From Rhodoblastus sp. (GTDB lineage: Bacteria; Pseudomonadota; Alphaproteobacteria; Rhizobiales; Beijerinckiaceae), in the NCBI RefSeq assembly GCF_019449565.1, contig NZ_JAGRPM010000017.1, positions 1-52,509 on the forward strand: a DNA stretch of 52,509 nucleotides. The letters are read 5' to 3'. A model generated the notes under the pieces. The model was given only the letters and a program-made list of their open reading frames with translations, was not told the DNA's origin and ran no database searches. Shown in pieces: positions 27,631 through 37,246 of the stretch (the first letter of the stretch is position 1; the number at the start of each line of letters is the position of its first letter). The position numbers and the translations under genes are program-made.

Positions 27631-27864
27631 TCAGCGCGCGGCGGGTTTGGCCTTCATCGGAAGCAGGCCTTCGCGCTGCATCTTCTTGCGGGCCAGCTTG
27701 CGGGCGCGGCGCACGGCCTCGGCCTGCTCGCGGGCGCGCTTTTCGGAGGGCTTTTCGTAATGACCGCGCAGCTTCATTTCGCGGAAAATGCCCTCGCGCT
27801 GCATCTTCTTCTTGAGCGCCTTGAGGGCCTGGTCGACATTGTTGTCGCGAACGAGAACTTGCAC
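27631..27864 (-). CDS. rpsU: 30S ribosomal protein S21
   Basis: A 77-residue basic protein. [20 protein letters not shown] and [20 protein letters not shown] are hallmarks of S21, which helps mRNA initiation on the 30S platform. No ATG is present at the conserved start: GTG at 27864 is the start, preceded by AGGAAAC. The frame stays open upstream but that part is not conserved. A GC-rich hairpin (27615-27630) lies right after the stop without a clear T run. The long C-terminal basic extension is normal for alphaproteobacteria. Confidence 0.94.
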   Translation of the reverse strand: MQVLVRDNNVDQALKALKKKMQREGIFREMKLRGHYEKPSEKRAREQAEAVRRARKLARKKMQREGLLPMKAKPAAR

Positions 27865-28216
27865 GCTTGTTTCCTGTTTTCGAAAGGCCGCCCATCGCCG
27901 CGCCGTGGGCGCCATGACAGAAAAGCCGCTAGGGAAAAGTCTTCCATGCGCTGACGGAGCGCCGGACCGTTGGGGTTGCGATAACAGAAACGCCTCCCAC
28001 TGTCCAGACGCTTCGCATGGCGCGGGAGTTGCGAGCCGGCGCGCGAGGGGAGGCGTCCCGGAAATTGCGCCGCCTTGACCGGAGGCGGAAAGTCTCCCGC
28101 CGCGACTGCCCGAAAAGTGATGGGGGACGGCTCGCCCTTTGGCGCGGCGTAACCGGCGCACTTGTGATAGGATGCATTACGCTGGTAAGCATTGCGCGGT
28201 ATTTTCAGAGAACCCC
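27865..28216. other. Divergent promoter region between rpsU and the secretion operon
   Basis: No supported gene in either direction. It must hold promoters for leftward rpsU and the rightward secretion operon. TTGTGA near 28162 could be a -35 element for the right side, with no convincing -10 partner. Confidence 0.35.
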
Positions 28217-30448
28217 ATGAATCAGATTAAAGCGCCTATTGCGGCGTCAAAGCCCGCCGACGCCTCCGCTCTGGAGTGCCTGACAATTGTCGGCGCGATG
28301 CATGGCCTGCAATTGACCGTTCCGCAGCTCGTCCAGGACAGCGCGCTGGCCAGCACCGACGTCGATTACGCGAAACTGTCGCATTGCGCCCGCCATGCCG
28401 GCCTGAAAGCCAAGGCGCTCGTGCTCGATTGGGAGGGGCTGACCCACCTCGGCACGGCGCTGCCCGCGATTATTCGCCTTAAAGGCGGCAACAGCCTCGT
28501 GCTGCTCTCGGTCAATTCCGAAGACGAGCGGACGCCGCTTAGCGTCACCTTGCGGGACCCGAATGCGGCCGCCGACGCATTGCTCGTGATCGACTGGCTA
28601 CAGTTTCAGGAAGCCTGGACGGGAGACATCCTGCTGGCGCGCCGCAGTTACGAGCTTGCGGACGAAGAGCAGCCCTTCGGGCTCGGCCTGATCGGATCCC
28701 TGATCTTCCGCGAGAGGCGGCTGGTCCGCGATATCGTGATCTGCGCCATGATCCTGAGCGTTTTCGCCCTCGCGCCAATCGTGTTCTGGCGGCTGATGAC
28801 CGATAAGGTTCTGTTCTACAAAGGCTTCAGCACTTTCACCGTTCTTTGCATCGGCATGGGCGTGATCATCGTCTTCGAGACGATTTTCGCCTATCTGAGA
28901 AGCTATCTCATGCTTTACCTGACATCGCGCGTCGACGTGCGGCTGTCCGAATATATTTTCGATAATCTATTGAAACTGCCGATCGACTATTTCGAGCGGA
29001 CCCAGATCGGCCAGACGATGCATGACGTGCAGGAGCTCTGGAAGATCAGGGATTTCATGGCCGGACAATTGTTCGGAACCGTGCTGGATTCGATGGTGTT
29101 GCTGGTTTTCATCCCGGTGATGTTCGCTTTCAGCCCGATGATGACTTTCGTCGTGCTGGGCTTCTGCGGCCTGATCGTCCTTTGGCTGCTGGCGATGCTG
29201 CCGTCGATCCGTCTGGCGAGCGGCGAGGTCATCCGCCGGCAGACGGAGCGCGGCGCCTTCATGTATCAAAGCCTCGCCGGCATTCGCACGGTGAAGTCGC
29301 TCTCGCTCGAAAGTCGTCAGCGGCAGATGTGGGACGTGCATGTCGGCCGTGTGGCCAAGGCGCAGGACCGCGCCGGATGGCTGGTTTCCGTGGTTCAGAC
29401 GGGCGTTCGTCCGCTGGAGCGCCTCGCCGTGACCGGGTCCTTCGCCGTCGGCGTCTATGTGGCGCTGACCAGCACCGACGCTTATTTCGCCGGCGCGCTG
29501 TTCGCCTTCCTGATGCTGTCGCAGCGTGTGTCCGGCCCGTTAATGGAGCTGGCGAAGCTCATCAATCAATATGACGAGGTCCGCATCGCCGTCGAGATCG
29601 TGCGTAAGCTCGTGAACCAGCCGAAGGAAGAGGGCCATGGCGAGCGCGGCGTTCGCAAGCAGCTTGAGGGCAAGGTCGAATTCAGCAATGTGCGTTTCAC
29701 CTATCAGGGCTCGATCACTCCGGCGCTCGACGGCGTTTCCTTCGAGGTTCCTGTCGGCGCCACGATCGGCGTCGTCGGGCGCAGCGGCTCCGGCAAGACG
29801 ACCGTAACGCGGCTGTTGCAGCGCCTGCATTCCGATTACGAAGGCCTTATCAAGGTCGATGGCGTTGACGTTCGGGAATATAATATCGCCCATCTGCGCC
29901 GCAGCCTCGGCGTGGTCTTGCAGGAAAACTTTCTGTTCAGCGGGACGATTCGCGAGAATATCGCCGCGGCCAAGGCGAACGCCACTTTCGACGAGGTTGT
30001 TCGCGCGGCGCGTCTGGCGGGCGCCGAGGAATTCATCGATCGACTGCCGCGCGGTTACGACACCTATATTTTTGAGGGTTCGCCCAATCTCTCGGGCGGC
30101 CAGAAACAGCGGCTGGCCATCGCCCGCGCGCTGATTCTCGATCCCCGCATCCTGATTCTCGACGAGGCGACCAGCGCGCTCGATCCGGATAGCGAGGCGA
30201 TCGTCACCGCCAATATCAAGAAGATCGCGAAGGGCCGTACGGTGATCGCCATTTCCCACCGGCTTTCCTCGCTGGTCAATTCGGACGCGATTCTCGTGCT
30301 GGAGCGCGGCAAGTTCCTCGACATGGGAACGCATCGCGAATTGCTCAATCGCTGCGAAATCTACGCAGGTTTGTGGCGCCAGCAGAACGGCCATATCGAG
30401 GCCGCGCACGCGATGTCCTCCGTGAAGGGAACGCGCGGTGTCAGCTAA
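28217..30448 (+). CDS. Type I secretion ABC transporter with C39-like N-terminal domain
   Basis: A 743-residue inner-membrane exporter. An N-terminal C39-type domain (1-135) includes ALECLTIVGAMHGL with Cys21. The position of the catalytic His reads GGNSLVLLSV, with Asn-Ser in place of His, and the upstream Gln of true peptidases is lacking, so it is probably a non-cleaving C39-like domain that docks substrate as in HlyB. Membrane helices span about 165-440. The ATPase domain has Walker A GRSGSGKTT (about 520), signature LSGGQKQRLAIARA (about 626), Walker B ILILDEATSALD and AISHRLSS. It overlaps the HlyD gene by 11 nt. Its substrate is likely an RTX-type or adhesin protein encoded elsewhere. 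Confidence 0.9.
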   Translation: MNQIKAPIAASKPADASALECLTIVGAMHGLQLTVPQLVQDSALASTDVDYAKLSHCARHAGLKAKALVLDWEGLTHLGTALPAIIRLKGGNSLVLLSVNSEDERTPLSVTLRDPNAAADALLVIDWLQFQEAWTGDILLARRSYELADEEQPFGLGLIGSLIFRERRLVRDIVICAMILSVFALAPIVFWRLMTDKVLFYKGFSTFTVLCIGMGVIIVFETIFAYLRSYLMLYLTSRVDVRLSEYIFDNLLKLPIDYFERTQIGQTMHDVQELWKIRDFMAGQLFGTVLDSMVLLVFIPVMFAFSPMMTFVVLGFCGLIVLWLLAMLPSIRLASGEVIRRQTERGAFMYQSLAGIRTVKSLSLESRQRQMWDVHVGRVAKAQDRAGWLVSVVQTGVRPLERLAVTGSFAVGVYVALTSTDAYFAGALFAFLMLSQRVSGPLMELAKLINQYDEVRIAVEIVRKLVNQPKEEGHGERGVRKQLEGKVEFSNVRFTYQGSITPALDGVSFEVPVGATIGVVGRSGSGKTTVTRLLQRLHSDYEGLIKVDGVDVREYNIAHLRRSLGVVLQENFLFSGTIRENIAAAKANATFDEVVRAARLAGAEEFIDRLPRGYDTYIFEGSPNLSGGQKQRLAIARALILDPRILILDEATSALDPDSEAIVTANIKKIAKGRTVIAISHRLSSLVNSDAILVLERGKFLDMGTHRELLNRCEIYAGLWRQQNGHIEAAHAMSSVKGTRGVS

Positions 30449-31787
30449 ATCGTCCAGCCGGTCCGTCATCCGCAGCTTCCAGTCGGACATCGCCGCGATC
30501 CGGGAAGCGCCCGAGCCGCGTTCGATCCAGTTCACGGTCCAGGCCCTGACAGCGCTGGTGCTCATCATTTTCCTGTTGCTTTGGGTCTGCAAGGTCGATC
30601 GCGTCATCGCCAGCATGGGTGGCGAGATCCAGCTGACGAGTCCGGCCCAGGTCTACCAGGCGCTCGATCAATCCATCATCAAGAGCATCGACGTCCGGGA
30701 GGGCATGCGCGTCTCCAAGGGCCAGGTGCTGGCGACGCTCGATTCGACTTTCGCCGCCGCCGACGCCACGCAGCTCCGGCAGCAGGTCGCCAGCCTCAAC
30801 GCCCAGATTCAGCGCGACGATGCTGAGCTCGCAGGGCGCCCGCCGGTTTTCGTGGAAACAGGCGACGCGGACCAGCGCCATTACAACGAGTTGCAGCGCA
30901 AGCTCTATCTGGACCGCGACGCCCAATATAAGGCGCAGGTCAAGAGCTTCGACGAACAGATCAAGCAGACCGAAGCTTCGATCGTCAAAACTCGGAACGA
31001 TATCGCCCGTTATGGCGAGCGATCCCAGATTGCGGGCAAGGTCGAGGACATGCGGTCGCAATTGCTGGCCAAGGGCGCGGGCTCGCTGCTCAACCAGCTG
31101 TCGTCGAAAGACCAGAACATCGAAATGCAGCGCACCGTGGAGAACCTCCAGAACAGCCTGAACGAGGCGATCGCCCAGGTCGCGGCGCTCAAGGCCAACA
31201 GGGACGCCTTCGCGCAGCAATGGCGCGCGACGATCAGCCAGGATCTGGTGACTTCGCAGAATACGCGCGACACGGCGCTGGCGCAGCTCGACAAGGCGCA
31301 GAAACATCAGGACCTGGTGCGGATCGCCGCGCTCGACGATTCAATCATCCTGTCGCTCGCGAAATTGTCGGTCGGCTCCGTCCTCCAGCCGGGCGAGAAA
31401 CTCATCACCGCCATGCCGGTCAATGGCCAGATCGTGGCGGAGGTGAAAGTTTCGACTCGCGATATCGGCTTCGTGCGCGTGGGCGATCCGACCGTCCTCA
31501 AGGTCGACGCCTTCGGGTTCATCGAACACGGCACGGCGGCGGGCACGGTCAAATGGATCAGCGAGAACGCCTTCTGGGTCAATGAGCAGACGAGCCAGCC
31601 GCAGGAACCCTTCTATAAGGTCGGGATCAGCATCGATTCCCTGAATTTCGTCGGCGTTCCGGAAAATTTCCGCCTGGTGCCGGGCATGACTCTCACCGCG
31701 GACATCAAGGTCGGCCGCCGCTCCGCCGGCGCCTATCTGATGGAGGGTATGATCCGGGGCTGGAACGAATCGATGCGTGAGCCATGA
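30438..31787 (+). CDS. HlyD-family membrane fusion protein of type I secretion
   Basis: A 449-residue periplasmic adaptor with a short cytoplasmic start, one membrane helix (about 36-54, LTALVLIIFLLLWVCKV), a lipoyl-like half (IIKSIDVREGMRVSKGQVLA), a long coiled-coil hairpin (about 110-290) and a C-terminal half (LQPGEKLITAMPVNGQIVAE; FRLVPGMTLTADIKVGRRS). The start is GTG at 30438 with AAGGGA upstream, inside the end of the exporter gene. Its stop overlaps the start of the Sel1-repeat gene (ATGA). It would bridge the ABC exporter to a TolC-type outer channel, which is not encoded in this window. Confidence 0.9.
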   Translation: MSAKSSSRSVIRSFQSDIAAIREAPEPRSIQFTVQALTALVLIIFLLLWVCKVDRVIASMGGEIQLTSPAQVYQALDQSIIKSIDVREGMRVSKGQVLATLDSTFAAADATQLRQQVASLNAQIQRDDAELAGRPPVFVETGDADQRHYNELQRKLYLDRDAQYKAQVKSFDEQIKQTEASIVKTRNDIARYGERSQIAGKVEDMRSQLLAKGAGSLLNQLSSKDQNIEMQRTVENLQNSLNEAIAQVAALKANRDAFAQQWRATISQDLVTSQNTRDTALAQLDKAQKHQDLVRIAALDDSIILSLAKLSVGSVLQPGEKLITAMPVNGQIVAEVKVSTRDIGFVRVGDPTVLKVDAFGFIEHGTAAGTVKWISENAFWVNEQTSQPQEPFYKVGISIDSLNFVGVPENFRLVPGMTLTADIKVGRRSAGAYLMEGMIRGWNESMREP

Positions 31788-33679
31788 TCCAGTCGTCGCG
31801 CCTCATTCCTGAACGCGCGCGAACAGCCGCCGTCGCGCTCTCGCTCCCCTGGCTCAAGTCGCGCGCGACGCGGGCTTTCGACGACAAGTCCTACCACAAG
31901 GCGCTTCGCCTCTGGCTGAAGGCAGCCCGCGTGGCGGACAGCGAAAGCGCATATCGGATTGGATTCATCTACGAGAACGCACTGGGCGTGCACTGGAACG
32001 CGGTCGAAGCGGCGTCATGGTATCTTCGCGCCGCCGAGGCGGGGCATGTCGAGTCGCAATTCCGGCTGGGCCGCATCCTGTTGAACGGCGCCTCCAACGA
32101 CATGGCCGAGAAATGGAAGCGCACCTTCCGCGATCCGGCCGCGGCGGCCGCAGTATCGCGCGATCTCCTGGCGCGCGCCTCGCATCTGGAGGCCGATCCC
32201 GCCGCCGCCGTCGCCTGGCTGGAGCTTGCGGCGTCGGGCGGGGCCACGGAGGCTTTCGAACTGCTGGGCGTCGTTTTCCTGCAAGGCCACGGGATCGAAA
32301 AGGATCTCGACCGCGCGCGCGGCTGGTTCGAGCGCGCCGCCGCCGAAGGATCGGCCAATGCGCAGTTCAATCTGGGCGACATCTATTACCGTGGGCTCGG
32401 CGTCCCGACGGATTTTTCGCTTGGCGCCGATTTTTACGAGCACGCGGCTTTGGCGGGCCATGTCGCCGCCCAGATCGCCATGGCGACCATTTACACCTCA
32501 GGCCAGGGCCGCGATGTCGATCCCGAATATGCCGCCTATTACATGGGCCGGGCGGCGGATGCGGGCGATCCCTATGCCTCGCTGATGTTTGGCCGCATGT
32601 GCCTCAATGGCGACGGCCTTCCGGTTGATCTCGATCGCGCCGAGACGCATTTGCGCCGCGCCGCCAAGGCGGACAAACTCCCCGCCATTCTCGCCCTTGC
32701 GGGTTTTTACAGCCAGGGCGGGGCGGTCCTGCCCGATCTGCGCGAGGCGGCGACATGGTTCCGCCGCGCGGCCGAGCTTGGCGACGTCCAGGCGCAATTC
32801 ACCATCGGCCGTTTCGCTGCCGAGGGAATCGGCACGCCCGTCAGCCTCTCCGAGGCGGCGCGCTGGTTCCTGCAGGCGGCCGAACAGGGCCATCCGATCG
32901 CGGCGCATAATATCGCGAGCTTCCTGAGCAGCGGCGCGGGCGTCCCGGTCGACCTCGTCGAGGCGCAGCGTTGGTTTCGGTTCGCGGCGGAAAATGGGGT
33001 TCAGGAGGCCAAGGTCCGGCTCGCGGGCCTGCATCTGAGCGGCGCCATGGGCGAACCCGACGTGGGACAGGCCGTGAGTCTCTTGCGCGAGGCGTCCGAC
33101 GCCGGCGATCGCAATGCGAAAACCCAGCTGGCGCTGATCTATCTCTCCGGCAGCCATGGCAAGCGTGATCCAGCCAAGGCGGAGAACCTCCTGCTCGACG
33201 CCGCGCGCGCCGGAAATGCCGATGCGGCGCTCCAGCTCGGACATTATTATTCGGGGCGGCTGGAGCCCGGGATGGCGCGACCGGCGGATGCTGTGAAATT
33301 CTATCTGATGGCGGCGGAAGGCGGAAATACGACGGCCCAGTATCAGGTCGGCGTGCTCATGTCCGGGGAAACCGCGTCTGACGCTCAATTGGCGGAATCG
33401 GTGAAGTGGTTCCGCCGCGCCGCCGAGGCCGGCTACGCACCCGCCCAGTTCCAGCTCGGCGTCATGTTGTGCACCGGGAGGGGCGCGGCCAAAAATCTTG
33501 AGGAAGCCGCGCGCTGGTACGAGCGCGCCGCCGAAAGCCGTCACCAGCTCGCCATGTATAATCTCGGCATCATGCTGTTCAAGGGCATGGGCATCGAGGC
33601 CGATCAGGCCCGCGGCGACGAGCTGATCAAGGGTTCCGGCATCGGCGCCCCGGCCGAAGGAAAAGGCCCCGCCGCCTGA
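31784..33679 (+). CDS. Large Sel1-repeat protein coupled to the secretion operon
   Basis: A 631-residue protein made of about 14 Sel1-like repeats (for example ARGWFERAAAEGSANAQFNL and AARWYERAAESRHQLAMYNL), with the usual AA-G ... A...LG..Y..G.G spacing. There is no signal peptide and no membrane helix, so it should be cytosolic or peripheral. Its ATG overlaps the HlyD stop, making a three-gene translationally coupled operon. Sel1 solenoids bind other proteins; here one could hold a substrate or regulate the exporter, but that is inference. A stem-loop active on the opposite strand lies in its last codons. Confidence 0.85.
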   Translation: MIQSSRLIPERARTAAVALSLPWLKSRATRAFDDKSYHKALRLWLKAARVADSESAYRIGFIYENALGVHWNAVEAASWYLRAAEAGHVESQFRLGRILLNGASNDMAEKWKRTFRDPAAAAAVSRDLLARASHLEADPAAAVAWLELAASGGATEAFELLGVVFLQGHGIEKDLDRARGWFERAAAEGSANAQFNLGDIYYRGLGVPTDFSLGADFYEHAALAGHVAAQIAMATIYTSGQGRDVDPEYAAYYMGRAADAGDPYASLMFGRMCLNGDGLPVDLDRAETHLRRAAKADKLPAILALAGFYSQGGAVLPDLREAATWFRRAAELGDVQAQFTIGRFAAEGIGTPVSLSEAARWFLQAAEQGHPIAAHNIASFLSSGAGVPVDLVEAQRWFRFAAENGVQEAKVRLAGLHLSGAMGEPDVGQAVSLLREASDAGDRNAKTQLALIYLSGSHGKRDPAKAENLLLDAARAGNADAALQLGHYYSGRLEPGMARPADAVKFYLMAAEGGNTTAQYQVGVLMSGETASDAQLAESVKWFRRAAEAGYAPAQFQLGVMLCTGRGAAKNLEEAARWYERAAESRHQLAMYNLGIMLFKGMGIEADQARGDELIKGSGIGAPAEGKGPAA

Positions 33680-33692
33680 AGGCGCCGGGGCC
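33661..33692 (-). terminator. Minus-strand terminator inside the 3' end of the Sel1 gene
   Basis: GGCCCCGCCGCC-TGAA-GGCGCCGGGGCC (33665-33692) forms a 12-bp stem with one mismatch. On the minus strand it is followed by TTTT (AAAA at 33661-33664 on +). It would stop leftward transcription of rfbBCDA about 33 nt after the rfbA stop, while lying within Sel1 coding sequence and its stop codon. Confidence 0.6.
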
Positions 33693-33696
33693 ATGA

Positions 33697-33719
33697 AAAC
33701 ACTCTGCGTGAGCGTGTTT
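33697..33719 (+). terminator. Weak stem-loop after the secretion operon
   Basis: AAACAC (33697-33702) pairs with GTGTTT (33714-33719) around a small imperfect inner stem, just past the Sel1 stop. It may be the rightward terminator of the secretion operon, sitting between convergent genes. Confidence 0.4.
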
Positions 33720-33724
33720 CGGCC

Positions 33725-34594
33725 TTAGAGGCCTTTGAGAAGCTGTGAGAGATAGGCGCCATAGCCGCTCTTCTTGAGCGGCTCGGCGAGAGTCTGTAGC
33801 TGCCGCTCCGAAATCCAGCCCGAAATATAGGCGATTTCCTCCGGGCAGGCGACGCGGTAACCCGTGCGCTTTTCCAGCGTCCGCATGAATTCGGCGGCTT
33901 CGAGCAAGGAATCCGGGGTGCCGGTGTCGAGCCAGGCGAAGCCCCGGCCCATCTTCTCGACGCGCAATTCTCCGCGTTTCATATATTCAATATTGAGATC
34001 GGTGATCTCTAGCTCGCCGCGCGGGGAGGGCTTGAGATTGGCGGCCAGTTCAGTCGCTTGCTCGTCATAGAAATAGAGGCCGGTTACCGCCCAGTTGGAG
34101 CGCGGATGCTTTGGCTTTTCCTCGATGGAGGTGGCGCGGCCGCCGGCGTCGAACTCCACCACGCCATAGCGGTGAGGATCGTGGACGTGATAGGCGAATA
34201 CGCTGGCGCCGCGCGAGACGGCGGCGGCGTTGCGCAGGATTCCCGGCAACCCGTGGCCGTAGAACAGATTGTCGCCGAGGATGAGCGCCGATTTCTGGCC
34301 GGCGACGAAATCCGCGCCGATGTGATAGGCCTGCGCCAGACCCTCGGGGCGCGGCTGCTCGGCATAGGAAAGCTCGATGCCCCATTGCGTTCCGTCGCCC
34401 AGCAAGCGCTTGAACAGCGGCAAGTCCTGGGGCGTGGAGATGAGAAGAATCTCCTGAATGCCGGCGAGCATCAGCGTGGTCAGCGGATAATAGACCATCG
34501 GCTTGTCGTAGATCGGCAGCAACTGCTTGGAAATGACCTGAGTCATCGGATGCAGACGTGTGCCGCTGCCGCCAGCGAGGATAATGCCCTTCAT
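33725..34594 (-). CDS. rfbA: Glucose-1-phosphate thymidylyltransferase
   Basis: A 289-residue enzyme making dTDP-glucose from dTTP and glucose-1-phosphate, first step of dTDP-L-rhamnose synthesis. It opens [18 protein letters not shown] with the nucleotide-binding signature, followed by [46 protein letters not shown] and [18 protein letters not shown]. The ATG at 34594 starts the conserved sequence; the frame runs further upstream into rfbD without meaning. It is the last gene of rfbBCDA and is normally feedback-inhibited by dTDP-rhamnose. Confidence 0.96.
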   Translation of the reverse strand: MKGIILAGGSGTRLHPMTQVISKQLLPIYDKPMVYYPLTTLMLAGIQEILLISTPQDLPLFKRLLGDGTQWGIELSYAEQPRPEGLAQAYHIGADFVAGQKSALILGDNLFYGHGLPGILRNAAAVSRGASVFAYHVHDPHRYGVVEFDAGGRATSIEEKPKHPRSNWAVTGLYFYDEQATELAANLKPSPRGELEITDLNIEYMKRGELRVEKMGRGFAWLDTGTPDSLLEAAEFMRTLEKRTGYRVACPEEIAYISGWISERQLQTLAEPLKKSGYGAYLSQLLKGL

Positions 34595-34607
34595 CAATTG
34601 ATCCGTT

Positions 34608-35519
34608 TCATGCAGGATTTTGCAATAATCGCGCGACGCAGGCGCGGGTGGAGACGCGCCAGTCCGGGAGAGCGACGCCGAAGACGCGGGCAAGCTTGCC
34701 ATTGTCGAGACGGGAATTGGCCGGACGACGCGCCGGCGTGGGATAGTCCGCCGTCGTTATGCGGCGCACGCGAACCGGCTTGCGGCCATGTTTTTCAGCC
34801 TCGGCGAAGATTTCCTCGGCGAAATCCGCCCAGACGGCCTCGCCTGAGCCCGTCATGTGGAAAACCCCGGACATGGAGGAATCGTCCGGATGGGCAAGGC
34901 GCTTGCGCGCAATGGCGATCAGCGCGTCGGCGATGTCGAGCGCGGAGGTTGGCGAGCCGTGCTGGTCGGCGACGACCGAGAGCTCATCGCGCGATTCGCC
35001 AAGACGCAGCATGGTCTTGACGAAATTGGCGCCAAAGGGTGCATAGACCCAGGCGGTGCGCAGGATCGTCGCGCCGGGGTTCTCGCGCAAAACCGCCTGC
35101 TCGCCCGCGAGTTTGGAGCGGCCATAGGCGCCGATCGGACCGGTCGGGTCATCCTCGCGCCAGGGCCGGTCGAGCGAGCCGTCAAACACATAGTCGGTCG
35201 AGAGATGCAGCAGCGGAAGCCCGCGCCTCGCGGCGACGCGCGCGACGGCGCCGGCGCCCTCGCCATTGATCCGCATTGCGATCTCTTCTTCGGATTCGGC
35301 CTTGTCCACGGCGGTATAGGCGGCGGCGTTGATGATGACATCGCCCTCGACCGAGCCCAGCACGCTCGCGACAGCCGCCGGATCGGCGAGATCGAGGCCA
35401 GGACGCCAGCTGCGCCCGATGGCGGCGACGCTGATGTTTTGCGCCGCGCCGCGCTCGATCAGGGCGAGCGCGACCTGCCCATTGGTTCCGGTGACGATCA
35501 GTCGCATGGCGCGGTTCAT
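34608..35519 (-). CDS. rfbD: dTDP-4-dehydrorhamnose reductase
   Basis: A 303-residue short-chain reductase that makes dTDP-L-rhamnose in the final step. The NADPH-binding motif is [25 protein letters not shown] and [10 protein letters not shown] are family blocks, and YGRSKLAGE holds the YxxxK pair. Later [12 protein letters not shown] and [17 protein letters not shown] match. The ATG at 35519 overlaps the rfbC stop by four bases, so [11 protein letters not shown] is the likely beginning; an ATG at 35507 is possible. Confidence 0.95.
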   Translation of the reverse strand: MNRAMRLIVTGTNGQVALALIERGAAQNISVAAIGRSWRPGLDLADPAAVASVLGSVEGDVIINAAAYTAVDKAESEEEIAMRINGEGAGAVARVAARRGLPLLHLSTDYVFDGSLDRPWREDDPTGPIGAYGRSKLAGEQAVLRENPGATILRTAWVYAPFGANFVKTMLRLGESRDELSVVADQHGSPTSALDIADALIAIARKRLAHPDDSSMSGVFHMTGSGEAVWADFAEEIFAEAEKHGRKPVRVRRITTADYPTPARRPANSRLDNGKLARVFGVALPDWRVSTRACVARLLQNPA

Positions 35520-36091
35520 GCGACGATCTCTGGGAAAATCTCCGGCAGGTCGCGCAGACGCGGATGTTTCGTGTCCTTGTCGGACAGGGTCACGCCGCCG
35601 GGCGGAACCGGCCAAGCGATGCCGAGGTCGGGATCGTCCCAGGCGAGGCCGAGATCATTCGCCGCCGAATAATAATTTGTGACCTTGTAGATGACTTCGG
35701 TGTCGGGTTCGAGCGTGACGAAGCCGTGCGCGAACCCGATCGGAATCAGCAATTGCCGCCAGTTTTCGGCCGAAAGCTCAACCGCGACATGCTGGCCATA
35801 GGTGGGAGAGCTTTTCCGCAGGTCCACCGCGACGTCGAGGATGCGGCCACGGGTGACGCGCACCAGCTTGTCCTGGGCGAAGGGCGGGGATTGGAAGTGC
35901 AGCCCGCGCAGGGTGCCGACCTGCGCCGAGAGCGAATGATTGTCCTGGATGAATTCAAGCGCGATGCCGGCCTCGGCGAAGGCCTTGCGGTTGTAAACTT
36001 CGGAGAAGAAGCCGCGATGATCGCCAAATTTTTTCGGGGTGATGATCTTGACGGCGGAAATGGCGGTCGCTTCGACCAATAACGAACTCAT
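35516..36091 (-). CDS. rfbC: dTDP-4-dehydrorhamnose 3,5-epimerase
   Basis: A 191-residue cupin-fold epimerase acting between RfbB and RfbD. Seen: PKKFGDHRGFFSEVYN, FIQDNHSLS, GTLRGLHFQ with the catalytic His, VAVDLRKSSPTYG, IGFAHGFVTLEPDTEV with the second conserved His, and the terminal region VTLSDKD. Length is normal. The ATG at 36091 begins the conserved part. It is tightly packed between rfbB (14 nt) and rfbD (4-nt overlap). Confidence 0.95.
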   Translation of the reverse strand: MSSLLVEATAISAVKIITPKKFGDHRGFFSEVYNRKAFAEAGIALEFIQDNHSLSAQVGTLRGLHFQSPPFAQDKLVRVTRGRILDVAVDLRKSSPTYGQHVAVELSAENWRQLLIPIGFAHGFVTLEPDTEVIYKVTNYYSAANDLGLAWDDPDLGIAWPVPPGGVTLSDKDTKHPRLRDLPEIFPEIVA

Positions 36092-36105
36092 GGGGCGCCT
36101 TTCGC

Positions 36106-37173
36106 TTAGCTGGCGAGCGTTCCGAGCCTTTCGCCGCGATAGCGGCCCGAGCGGATGTCGCCCCACCAGGACCGGTTGTCGAGATACCATTGCACGGTCT
36201 TGCGGAGTCCGGTCTCAAAAGTTTCGCTCGGCCGCCAGCCCAGTTCGCGGTCGATTTTCGAGCAATCGATGGCGTAGCGCAGGTCGTGGCCGGGACGGTC
36301 GGTGACGAAGGTGATCAGCTTGCGGCGCGGGCCGATGGCGGAATCGGGCGCGAGTTCGTCCATCAGGTCGCAGATCGCATGGACGACGTCGATGTTTTTC
36401 CGCTCGTTGACGCCGCCGATATTGTAGCTCTCGCCGATCTGGCCCTTTTCGACCACGGTGAGCAGGGCGTCGGCGTGATCCTCGACGAAGAGCCAGTCGC
36501 GGATGTTCTCGCCCGCGCCATAGACGGGAAGGGGCTTGCCTTCCAGCGCGTTGAGGATGATCAGCGGGATGAGCTTTTCGGGGAAATGATAGGGCCCGTA
36601 ATTATTCGAGCAATTGGTCGCCACCGTTGGCAGGCCATAGGTATGGGTCCAAGCGCGCACGAGGTGGTCCGACCCTGCCTTCGAGGCCGAATAGGGCGAA
36701 TTCGGCGCATAGGGCGTGTCTTCACGGAACAGCCCGTCCTCGCCCAGCGAGCCGAACACTTCGTCGGTGGAAATATGGTGGAAACGGAAGGCTTCGGCCT
36801 TGTCCGCCTTCAGGCCGCGCCAGTAGTTCAGCGCCTCCTGCAACATGACATAGGTGCCGACGACATTGGTCTGGATGAATTCGCCGGGACCGTCGATCGA
36901 GCGATCGACATGGCTTTCGGCGGCGAGATGCATCACCCAGTCTGGGCGAAAGGATTCGAAGGCTTCGCGAACCGCCTTGGCGTCGCAAATGTCGCCGCGC
37001 ACGAATTGGTAGCGGGGATCGTTTGAAATCGGCGCGAGCGAGGCGAGATTGCCCGCATAGGTCAGCTTGTCGAACACCAGAAGCGAATGCGGGGTTTGAC
37101 GAATGATGCGCCGCGCAACGGCGGAGCCGATGAAACCCGCAGCGCCAGTCACCAAAATGCGTTTTGAACCCAC
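36106..37173 (-). CDS. rfbB: dTDP-glucose 4,6-dehydratase
   Basis: A 355-residue extended SDR enzyme that makes dTDP-4-keto-6-deoxyglucose with bound NAD. It opens [19 protein letters not shown] (Rossmann motif) and has [47 protein letters not shown] (YxxxK) and [19 protein letters not shown]. All are diagnostic. It is the first gene of the rfbBCDA operon. The product sugar feeds lipopolysaccharide or exopolysaccharide synthesis; no glycosyltransferase gene is nearby. Confidence 0.96.
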   Translation of the reverse strand: MGSKRILVTGAAGFIGSAVARRIIRQTPHSLLVFDKLTYAGNLASLAPISNDPRYQFVRGDICDAKAVREAFESFRPDWVMHLAAESHVDRSIDGPGEFIQTNVVGTYVMLQEALNYWRGLKADKAEAFRFHHISTDEVFGSLGEDGLFREDTPYAPNSPYSASKAGSDHLVRAWTHTYGLPTVATNCSNNYGPYHFPEKLIPLIILNALEGKPLPVYGAGENIRDWLFVEDHADALLTVVEKGQIGESYNIGGVNERKNIDVVHAICDLMDELAPDSAIGPRRKLITFVTDRPGHDLRYAIDCSKIDRELGWRPSETFETGLRKTVQWYLDNRSWWGDIRSGRYRGERLGTLAS

Positions 37174-37246
37174 GAAAAGGCCTCTTTTTCAAAAAACGCC
37201 TCTTCCTATAGCGCGAGGCGGCAAAGGGGAAGCCTTTTTTGCCGGG

